DNA of 5,283 nt from Flavobacteriaceae bacterium (lineage in GTDB: Bacteria; Bacteroidota; Bacteroidia; Flavobacteriales; Flavobacteriaceae): assembly GCA_026992695.1 (NCBI GenBank), contig JALWYP010000335.1, forward strand, positions 1 through 5,283. The letters are read 5' to 3'. The position numbers and the translations under genes are program-made. This document shows positions 1 through 5,283 of the stretch, one piece after another. Each line of letters begins with the position of its first letter. Within the stretch, counting starts at the first letter, position 1. A model generated the notes under the pieces. The model saw only the letters and a program-made list of their open reading frames with translations. It had not been told where the DNA came from and made no database searches.

Positions 1-85
1 CTTTTTCAAATAAAGATACAAGCTCTTTTTTAAAATCTTCTGAATAACGTAATTTTTTACGTAATTTCTTTAAATTTGTTCTCAT
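1..85 (-). CDS. Partial transposase OrfA (IS3-type), 5' end only
   Basis: This is a leftward reading frame that starts at an ATG on the minus strand (83-85) and runs off the left edge after 28 open codons. The visible residues begin MRTNLKKLRKKLRYSEDF and continue with KKELVSLFEK. They are lysine/arginine-rich and then match the 'YSEDFKKELVSLFE' style start of the helix-turn-helix DNA-binding OrfA proteins of IS3-family elements. OrfA binds the IS ends and in this family is usually joined to the DDE catalytic OrfB by programmed -1 frameshifting; neither can be seen here. Support comes from position: the start lies 41 bp inside a sequence that looks like an IS3 terminal end (ending at 126), as expected for orfA. 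The gene points away from ffh. The family call rests on a short peptide, so another helix-turn-helix protein is possible. Whether the element is intact cannot be judged. Confidence 0.72.
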   Translation of the reverse strand, partial: MRTNLKKLRKKLRYSEDFKKELVSLFEK

Positions 86-126
86 ATAAATTGACTTTTG
101 TGGTCAACCTATATCAGGGACGTACA
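1..126 (-). mobile_element. Left end of an IS3-like insertion sequence (partial)
   Basis: Read on the minus strand, the element begins TGTACGTCCCTGATATAGG at 126 and continues through TTGACCA into the orfA start at 85. The 5'-TG...CA-3' termini are characteristic of the IS3 family, and the start of a transposase-like frame about 40 bp inside fits the left (orfA-proximal) end. A short inverted repeat, TTGAC (91-95) and GTCAA (103-107) with a 7-bp spacer, lies inside this end and could be a transposase-binding or regulatory site; that is inference. The other end, and hence the target duplication, is outside the window. The boundary at 126 is set by the terminal CA and by the change to heptamer repeats at 127. 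Confidence 0.65.
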
Positions 127-161
127 ATAATCCTAATTCGTAATTCCTCAATCCTCAATCC
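127..161. repeat. Degenerate 7-bp tandem repeat, five units
   Basis: Five consecutive heptamers can be laid out without gaps: ATAATCC (127-133), TAATTCG (134-140), TAATTCC (141-147), TCAATCC (148-154) and TCAATCC (155-161). The last two are identical, and neighbouring units differ by only one to three bases. The array begins at the base next to the IS end and stops about 25 bp before the ffh promoter. It is non-coding. It may be an intergenic simple repeat, a remnant of a longer array split by the IS, or a target preference of the element; the sequence alone does not decide. Confidence 0.6.
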
Positions 162-186
162 CATTTTATTCGGTATAAATACTTCT

Positions 187-216
187 TTGTAACTCAATAT
201 GCAATTAGTATCTTTG
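187..216 (+). promoter_or_regulatory. Flavobacterial-type promoter upstream of ffh
   Basis: TTG at 187-189 (part of CTTTG) and TATCTTTG at 209-216 are separated by 19 bp. This fits the consensus known for the primary sigma factor of Flavobacterium and other Bacteroidota: TTG around -33 and TAnnTTTG around -7. Transcription would start near 222-225, giving a leader of about 40 nt before the ffh ATG at 265. The leader is almost entirely A/T and has no Shine-Dalgarno sequence, as is usual in this phylum. It is the only match to this consensus that I noticed in the region before ffh, and it lies 60 bp outside the IS end, so the insertion has left it intact. Confidence 0.7.
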
Positions 217-264
217 TGGAAAATTCTATATTTTCAATTGAAGAATTAAAATAATATATACAAT

Positions 265-1593
265 ATGTTCGATAATTTAAGCGATAAATTAGACAAAGCA
301 CTTCATGTACTAAAGGGACACGGAAGCATTACCGAAGTAAATGTAGCCGAAACGCTAAAAGAAGTAAGAAGAGCACTATTAGACGCCGATGTTAACTTTA
401 AAATTGCCAAAGATTTTACCAACAGAGTAAAAGAAAAGGCACTGGGACAAAACGTACTTACTACGCTACATCCCGGGCAGTTAATGGTAAAATTAGTAAA
501 AGATGAGCTAACCCAATTAATGGGTGGTGAGACGGCAGGAATTAACCTTAGCGGAAATCCAACGGTTATTCTTATGGCAGGTTTGCAAGGAAGTGGTAAA
601 ACAACTTTTTCAGGAAAATTGGCTAACTTTCTAAAAACCAAAAAATCTAAAAAACCATTACTGGTAGCTTGTGATGTGTACAGACCTGCAGCGATAAATC
701 AATTGCATGTAGTTGGAAATCAAATTGGTGTAGCGGTTTTTAGTGAAGAAGGTAATAAAAATCCGGTTGAGATTGCAACAAAAGCCATTGAATATGCAAA
801 ACAAAACGGTTTTAACGCTGTTATTGTAGATACCGCCGGACGATTGGCTGTAGATGAAGAAATGATGACCGAAATCGCCAACATTCATCAAGCTGTAAAA
901 CCGCACGAAACCTTATTTGTGGTAGATGCAATGACGGGTCAAGATGCTGTAAATACGGCAAAAGCATTTAATGATAAACTTAACTTTGAAGGAGTTGTTC
1001 TTACAAAATTAGATGGAGATACGCGAGGAGGAGCTGCCTTATCTATAAGAACGGTTGTAAGTAAACCAATTAAGTTTGTAGGTACGGGCGAAAAAATGGA
1101 TGCAATAGATGTTTTTCATCCTTCCCGTATGGCAGAACGAATTTTGGGTATGGGCGATGTGGTTTCGTTAGTAGAAAGAGCTCAAGAACAATTTGATGAA
1201 GAAGAAGCACGAAAACTTCAAAAGAAAATAGCTAAAAACCAATTTGGCTTTGATGATTTCTTAAAACAAATCCAACAGGTTAAAAAAATGGGAAATATGA
1301 AAGACCTTATAGGTATGATTCCCGGTGCAGGAAAAGCACTTAAAGGTGTAGATATAGACGATGATGCTTTTAAAGGAATAGAAGCGATTATTCATTCTAT
1401 GACACTCGAAGAACGTACAAAACCTGCAATTATTAATGCCAGCCGAAAAAAACGAATTAGTAAGGGTAGCGGAACTTCTGTGCAGGAAGTAAACCAACTG
1501 CTAAAACAATTTAACCAAATGAGTAAAATGATGAAAATGATGCAAGGAGGTGGCGGAAAAAAAATGATGCAGATGATGGGAAAAATGCGATAG
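265..1593 (+). CDS. ffh: Signal recognition particle GTPase Ffh (SRP54)
   Basis: Ffh binds SRP RNA and the hydrophobic signal or transmembrane segment of nascent chains, and delivers the ribosome to the FtsY receptor at the inner membrane in a GTP-dependent step. The 442-residue protein is full length for the family. An N-terminal four-helix N domain (about 1-90) precedes the GTPase G domain with P-loop GLQGSGKTT (106-114), DVYRPAA (137-143), DTAGR (189-193), TKLDGD (247-252) and GTGE (273-276). The M domain (about 300-442) carries the RNA-binding stretch SRKKRISKGSGT (393-404) and a methionine- and glycine-rich tail (about 419-442) that is typical of signal-sequence-binding M domains. The ATG at 265 is chosen because the protein then begins with the normal FDNLSDKL-type N terminus. 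It is the first gene after the promoter at 187-216, with folD 58 bp downstream. No SRP RNA gene is visible in the window. Confidence 0.98.
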   Translation: MFDNLSDKLDKALHVLKGHGSITEVNVAETLKEVRRALLDADVNFKIAKDFTNRVKEKALGQNVLTTLHPGQLMVKLVKDELTQLMGGETAGINLSGNPTVILMAGLQGSGKTTFSGKLANFLKTKKSKKPLLVACDVYRPAAINQLHVVGNQIGVAVFSEEGNKNPVEIATKAIEYAKQNGFNAVIVDTAGRLAVDEEMMTEIANIHQAVKPHETLFVVDAMTGQDAVNTAKAFNDKLNFEGVVLTKLDGDTRGGAALSIRTVVSKPIKFVGTGEKMDAIDVFHPSRMAERILGMGDVVSLVERAQEQFDEEEARKLQKKIAKNQFGFDDFLKQIQQVKKMGNMKDLIGMIPGAGKALKGVDIDDDAFKGIEAIIHSMTLEERTKPAIINASRKKRISKGSGTSVQEVNQLLKQFNQMSKMMKMMQGGGGKKMMQMMGKMR

Positions 1594-1651
1594 TTTTATA
1601 TTAAATTTTTTCATCCTAATAGTACAAACCTACCAACTAAGACCAAACTAA

Positions 1652-2536
1652 ATGATACTACTCGACGGAAAAAAAATAAGCAACCAGATAAAAGACGAAA
1701 TAAGCCAAGAAGTTACTGTTTTAAAACAACAAGGCAAGCGTACACCGCATTTGGCTGCTGTATTGGTAGGAAACGATGGTGCCAGTCTTACTTATGTAGG
1801 AAGTAAAGTAAAAGCTTGCGAAAGAGTAGGATTTACATCTTCATTAATACATCTTCCGGAAAACACAACCGAAGAAAGTTTGCTTTTAAAAATAGACGAA
1901 TTAAATAACGATGACACGCTTGATGGCTTTATAGTACAACTACCTTTGCCCAAACATATTGACGAGCAAAAAATATTACTTGCCGTAAACCCCAAAAAAG
2001 ACGTAGATGGTTTTCATCCCGAAAATTTTGGACGAATGGCTCTTGATATGGAAAGCTACATTCCCGCAACTCCTTTTGGAATTATGGAAATGTTAAAACG
2101 TTATAGGGTCGAAACCTCTGGAAAACACACCGTAGTAATAGGACGTAGCCATATTGTAGGAAGACCAATGAGCATCTTGATGAGCCAAAAAGGAATAGAC
2201 AGCACCGTAACACTTACACACAGTCGAACTAAAAATTTGGCAGAAATTACCAGACAAGCCGATATTATTATTATTGCGCTTGGTAAACCCGAATTTTTAA
2301 CCGGTGATATGGTAAAAAAAGGAGTAACCGTGATAGATGTAGGAATTACAAGAGTACCCGACAACACTAAAGCAAAAGGATACACCATAAAAGGAGATGT
2401 AGATTTTGACAGCGTAAGCAGAAAAGCAGATTTTCTTACACCGGTTCCCGGTGGGGTAGGACCTATGACAATTGCGATGTTATTAAAAAACACACTAATA
2501 GCCAGACAACGACAACTAAAAGAAAATAGAGAATAA
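1652..2536 (+). CDS. folD: Bifunctional methylenetetrahydrofolate dehydrogenase/cyclohydrolase FolD
   Basis: FolD is a cytosolic enzyme that converts 5,10-methylene-THF to 5,10-methenyl-THF with NADP+ and then hydrolyses it to 10-formyl-THF, supplying one-carbon units for purines and formyl-methionine. The 294-residue length is normal. The catalytic domain shows the YVGSK motif with Y48 and K52 (the Y-x3-K pair), QLPLP (96-100) and KDVDGF (116-121, D119 being the conserved aspartate). The Rossmann nucleotide-binding part has GRSHIVGRP (164-172), and the C-terminal family signature PVPGGVGPMT is at 264-273. All key residues are present. The ATG at 1652 gives the usual MILLDGKKIS-type start. 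The 58-bp gap after ffh contains no TAnnTTTG element or terminator-like hairpin that I can see, so co-transcription with ffh is likely. Confidence 0.98.
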   Translation: MILLDGKKISNQIKDEISQEVTVLKQQGKRTPHLAAVLVGNDGASLTYVGSKVKACERVGFTSSLIHLPENTTEESLLLKIDELNNDDTLDGFIVQLPLPKHIDEQKILLAVNPKKDVDGFHPENFGRMALDMESYIPATPFGIMEMLKRYRVETSGKHTVVIGRSHIVGRPMSILMSQKGIDSTVTLTHSRTKNLAEITRQADIIIIALGKPEFLTGDMVKKGVTVIDVGITRVPDNTKAKGYTIKGDVDFDSVSRKADFLTPVPGGVGPMTIAMLLKNTLIARQRQLKENRE

Positions 2537-2559
2537 TTTCATAAACCAGTAACAATTTA

Positions 2560-3582
2560 ATGACCACACAACAAGTAAAGCAAATAAAAACCCTTCTTTC
2601 TCAACCCAAAAATATTGTTGTTGTCGGACATAAAAATCCAGATGGTGATGCCGTAGGATCTTGTTTAGGATTGTGTAATTTTCTCAATCAAATAGGGCAT
2701 CATGCAACAGTAGTTATGCCTAACGATTTCCCCGAATTTTTAAAATGGATACCTGAAGCAGATACCATTGTAAATTTTGAAAAAAAAACTTCAAAGGCAC
2801 GAAAATTAATCAACCATGCCGATATTATTTTCACCCTCGATTTTAATGCGCTTAATCGTACTGGAGATTTAGAACCTTTATTAGAAAAATCGGAAGCAGA
2901 TTTTATAATGATAGATCACCACCAAAAACCCGATAATTATGCCATTGTAACGTATAGTGATATAACAATGTGTTCTACTTCACAAATGGTATTTCAAACC
3001 ATTGAAGCATTAGACGGAACCAAAAAGATAAATAAAAATATAGCTACGCAATTATACACCGGAATTATGACCGATACCGGCTCATTTCGTTATCCTTCAA
3101 CTACGGCAAAAACTCATCGGATTGTAGCTAATTTAATTGAAGCAGGAGCTAACAGCGCAGAAATACATCAAAACGTTTATGACACCAATACCCCGGATAG
3201 AATTAAGTTGCTGGGAACAGCTTTAAATAATTTGGTGATTCTGTCCGATTATAAAACAGCTTATATTACGCTAACTCAAAAAGAATTGGATGAGCATAAT
3301 TTTAAAAAAGGAGATACAGAGGGATTTGTAAATTATGCACTTTCAATAAAAGGAATAATTTTTGCCGCAATTTTTATTGAAAATAAACAAGAAGGAATTG
3401 TTAAAATTTCATTTAGAAGTAAAGGAGATTTTTCAGTTAATGAATTTGCCCGAAACCATTTTAACGGAGGCGGTCATACCAACGCAGCCGGAGGAAGAAG
3501 TGAAACAACCCTACAAAAAACCATCTCAAATTTTATTGCTATCTTGCCGAACTATAAAGATGACCTGCTTAAAAATGTTTAA
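2560..3582 (+). CDS. nrnA: DHH/DHHA1 phosphoesterase, NrnA-like (oligoribonuclease / pAp phosphatase)
   Basis: NrnA-type enzymes are Mn2+-dependent cytosolic phosphoesterases that degrade very short RNA oligonucleotides (including pApA from c-di-AMP turnover) and/or dephosphorylate pAp. The 340-residue size matches the family. The DHH domain shows HKNPDGDAVGS (24-34, metal ligands H24, D28, D30), D94 in TLDFN, the DHH triad in MIDHHQKP (D119-H120-H121) and TDTGSFRYPS (171-180, D172). The C-terminal DHHA1 domain has the substrate-binding GGGHTNAAGG (303-312). All metal ligands are present, so it should be active; which substrate dominates cannot be told from sequence. It starts 23 bp after folD, with no Shine-Dalgarno, and its last 8 bp overlap the start of gldI. 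The symbol is by family resemblance. Confidence 0.93.
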   Translation: MTTQQVKQIKTLLSQPKNIVVVGHKNPDGDAVGSCLGLCNFLNQIGHHATVVMPNDFPEFLKWIPEADTIVNFEKKTSKARKLINHADIIFTLDFNALNRTGDLEPLLEKSEADFIMIDHHQKPDNYAIVTYSDITMCSTSQMVFQTIEALDGTKKINKNIATQLYTGIMTDTGSFRYPSTTAKTHRIVANLIEAGANSAEIHQNVYDTNTPDRIKLLGTALNNLVILSDYKTAYITLTQKELDEHNFKKGDTEGFVNYALSIKGIIFAAIFIENKQEGIVKISFRSKGDFSVNEFARNHFNGGGHTNAAGGRSETTLQKTISNFIAILPNYKDDLLKNV

Positions 3583-4135
3583 ATTAATAGTATTTAGTAT
3601 CGGTATTTTATTTTTGGCTTCCTGTAAAGCACCCGAGCCTAGGCGACCGGTAACCCATTCGTCCGGTTCCTTTATTAACAAAAGTGCCGAACGTAATAAA
3701 GAAATATACAACCAAGAAGAAATGTTGTTTAAGCAGCTAATAAAAAGCGATTCGTTACAAACGTATTTTGCTTCTCAAAAAGGATTTTGGTATTATTACA
3801 ATAAAAAAGATTCTTTAAATAATAACAGACCTAAAGTAGGAGACACCATAGTTTTTACCTATGATGTTAAACACCTTAATGGAAAAGTTATACTTTCTGA
3901 AGAAGAAGTAGGTGAACAACATTATATTGTAGATAAAACAAATCAGGAATTAATTTCGGGTATTAGAGATGGTATTAAATTAATGAAAGAGGGAGAAATT
4001 GTAACCTTTTTACTTCCATCTTATAAAGCATACGGATATTACGGAATAGAAAATAAATTAGGAACAAATATACCCGTACAAAGCACAGTAACATTAAAAT
4101 CAATATCTAAAACTCAAGAAAACAAACAATTATGA
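3575..4135 (+). CDS. gldI: Gliding motility lipoprotein GldI (FKBP-type)
   Basis: GldI is an envelope lipoprotein with an FKBP-like peptidyl-prolyl isomerase domain, required for gliding (and chitin use) in Flavobacterium johnsoniae and tied to type IX secretion. The 186-residue product starts with a lipoprotein signal (hydrophobic 2-14, lipobox LASC, lipidated C17). A GldI-like KAPEPRRP stretch follows, then a helical linker (about 35-68) and the FKBP domain (about 70-178) opened by the aromatic run GFWYYYN (70-76). The domain keeps Y96 and AYG (152-154) but lacks counterparts of several FKBP12 pocket residues: F36/D37 become I106/L107, W59 becomes I130, F99 becomes L174. The frame is open back to an ATG at 3362, but that start would bury the signal peptide. 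ATG 3575 puts the signal at the N terminus and overlaps nrnA by 8 bp; ATG 3560 is a near alternative (+5 residues). The stop overlaps the next ATG by 4 bp. Confidence 0.92.
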   Translation: MFKLIVFSIGILFLASCKAPEPRRPVTHSSGSFINKSAERNKEIYNQEEMLFKQLIKSDSLQTYFASQKGFWYYYNKKDSLNNNRPKVGDTIVFTYDVKHLNGKVILSEEEVGEQHYIVDKTNQELISGIRDGIKLMKEGEIVTFLLPSYKAYGYYGIENKLGTNIPVQSTVTLKSISKTQENKQL

Positions 4136-5238
4136 AAAAACTAGCGTTTTTTGCACTTACACTACTTGTATTTATTGGCTGTAAAAGTCAGCAATATCCA
4201 GATTTAAAAGATGGCATTTATGCCGAAGTAAAAACAAACAAAGGAACCTTTGTTCTAAAACTTTATGAGAAAGCTACACCATTAACAGTAGCTAATTTTG
4301 TGGAGCTTGCCGAAGGAACAAATCCAATGGTAGACTCTACCTATAAAGGGAAAAAGTTTTACAATGGTCTTACTTTTCACAGAGTAATTAAAGATTTTAT
4401 GATTCAGGGAGGCGACCCTAAAGGAGATGGAAGCGGAAATCCGGGATATAAATTTCCCGACGAAATAGTAGATTCGTTAAAATTTGACAGAAAAGGTCTT
4501 CTTGCGATGGCAAATGCGGGTCCGGCAACAAACGGAAGTCAGTTTTTTGTAACATTAAAAGAAACGCCTTGGTTAAACGGTAAGCATACAATTTTCGGAG
4601 AAGTTGTTAAAGGTCAAGAAATAGTTGATTCTATAGGAAATATAAAAACGGTAAATCCCGGAAATAAACCTGTTACTCCAGTAATAATGGATGAAGTGAA
4701 CATAATAAATGTAGGTAAAGTAACCGTGCCTTCCTTTAAAGATGAATTGGCGAAAGCTGAAGAAATTCAAAAACAAAAAGAAGCTAAAAAATTAAAAATG
4801 CTTGAAGATGTTGCACAATCTTTTGAAGCCATCAAAGGAGATGCTGAAGAATTAGCATCCGGATTAAAAATGAAATTTATTAAAACAGGAACAGGTAATA
4901 CACCTACAATAGGATCAAAAGTATTGGTTAACTATGCAGGTTACCTTACTAATGGTGAGTTGTTTGATTCTAATATTCCGGAAGTAGCCAAAAAATATGA
5001 TGTTTTTGACCATCGTAGGCAATCGGCTGGACAATATGCTCCTATCCCAATGGATTATAGCAAGGATGCACAATTAATTCCCGGATTTAAAGAAGCTCTT
5101 TTACGTATGAAAGTTGGCGATAAAGCAGTAGTTTTTATACCTTCACATCTTGCATACGGCGAAAGAGGAGCCGGAGGCGTAATACCTCCTAATGCCGATT
5201 TAATTTTTGAACTTGAGATTGTAGGAGAACAAAAATAA
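4132..5238 (+). CDS. Dual peptidyl-prolyl isomerase lipoprotein (cyclophilin-FKBP fusion)
   Basis: This is a predicted envelope lipoprotein with two unrelated proline-isomerase domains. The lipoprotein signal (1-16) ends in FIGC with C17 as the lipidation site. The cyclophilin domain (about 28-195) has FHRVI with the catalytic arginine R84, FMIQGGD (89-95, Q92), MANAGPATNGSQFF (126-139) and WLNGKH (147-152), matching CypA R55, F60, Q63, N102, F113, W121 and H126. A charged, probably helical linker follows (about 200-240). The FKBP domain (about 245-366) has VNYAG (Y268), LFDS (F278, D279), LIPGF (315-319), AYGERGAGGVIPP (341-353) and IFELEIV, with F319 in place of the FKBP12 tryptophan. A loop of roughly 25-30 residues (281-308) is longer than in minimal FKBPs. 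Start and gldI stop share ATGA, implying translational coupling. It should fold exported proteins; no acidic surface-export tag follows C17, which hints at a periplasmic face. Confidence 0.92.
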   Translation: MKKLAFFALTLLVFIGCKSQQYPDLKDGIYAEVKTNKGTFVLKLYEKATPLTVANFVELAEGTNPMVDSTYKGKKFYNGLTFHRVIKDFMIQGGDPKGDGSGNPGYKFPDEIVDSLKFDRKGLLAMANAGPATNGSQFFVTLKETPWLNGKHTIFGEVVKGQEIVDSIGNIKTVNPGNKPVTPVIMDEVNIINVGKVTVPSFKDELAKAEEIQKQKEAKKLKMLEDVAQSFEAIKGDAEELASGLKMKFIKTGTGNTPTIGSKVLVNYAGYLTNGELFDSNIPEVAKKYDVFDHRRQSAGQYAPIPMDYSKDAQLIPGFKEALLRMKVGDKAVVFIPSHLAYGERGAGGVIPPNADLIFELEIVGEQK

Positions 5239-5283
5239 ATCCGTCAATAATACATTTCAAATTATTATTTCAAAATAGCAGAC

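Noticed and set aside
91..107. TTGAC on the plus strand as an outward-facing -35 element in the IS, able to drive ffh
   Set aside because: No TAnnTTTG-type -7 element follows at 17-23 bp, and the better promoter at 187-216 lies outside the IS. The TTGAC is better explained as half of the internal inverted repeat of the IS end.
303..641. A 112-codon open frame on the minus strand opposite ffh
   Set aside because: It mirrors the coding constraint of ffh (it runs opposite the N domain and P-loop) and has no promoter, start context or family features of its own.
1594..1651. A promoter or terminator between ffh and folD
   Set aside because: The gap is T/A-rich but I found no TAnnTTTG element and no stable hairpin; an AT-rich run alone is not evidence.
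2101..2493. A 130-codon open frame on the minus strand opposite folD
   Set aside because: It is antisense to well-conserved folD motifs, its peptide shows no recognisable family, and such frames arise by chance opposite strong coding sequence.
3362..3574. N-terminal extension of the gldI frame, starting at ATG 3362
   Set aside because: It lies entirely inside nrnA in another frame, is not GldI-like, and would place the lipoprotein signal peptide in the middle of the protein.
5246..5266. AATAAT...ATTATT inverted repeat after the last gene as a possible terminator
   Set aside because: The stem is six A/T pairs with a 9-base loop and no G/C or clean T-run, so it is too weak to call in AT-rich DNA. 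The remaining bases to the window end show nothing else.

Overview
The window is AT-rich DNA that looks like a chromosome segment of a gliding-type Flavobacteriia (Bacteroidota). Three things point there: a GldI-type lipoprotein gene, a promoter of the flavobacterial form (TTG, 19-bp spacer, TATCTTTG), and start codons preceded by A/T-rich stretches instead of Shine-Dalgarno sequences. No species can be named from the sequence alone.

Layout: positions 1-126 are one end of an insertion sequence that reads like the IS3 family. They hold the first 28 codons of a leftward orfA-type transposase gene and a terminal end finishing in ...CA at 126. Directly against that end lies a degenerate array of five 7-bp units (127-161), followed by the promoter (187-216). 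Five rightward genes then fill the rest: ffh (SRP GTPase), folD (one-carbon folate enzyme), an nrnA-like DHH/DHHA1 phosphoesterase, gldI (FKBP-type lipoprotein needed for gliding in Flavobacterium) and a lipoprotein that fuses a cyclophilin to an FKBP domain. The gaps shrink along the cluster: 58 bp, 23 bp, an 8-bp overlap, then a 4-bp ATGA overlap. I see no convincing terminator between the genes, so a single operon from the promoter before ffh is plausible.

How the genes fit together: Ffh brings nascent proteins with hydrophobic signals or membrane segments to the Sec machinery. The last two genes encode envelope-anchored proline isomerases that would act on proteins after export. FolD and the NrnA-like enzyme are housekeeping (one-carbon supply; turnover of short RNA oligonucleotides or pAp) and share the transcript without an obvious functional link. 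The GldI FKBP domain has lost several residues that line the FKBP active site, whereas both isomerase domains of the downstream fusion keep theirs. The last 45 bases hold no recognisable feature.

No wholly new system is evident. The points most worth a second look are the translationally coupled gldI/dual-isomerase pair and the IS end sitting exactly at the edge of a heptamer repeat array just upstream of an essential gene.
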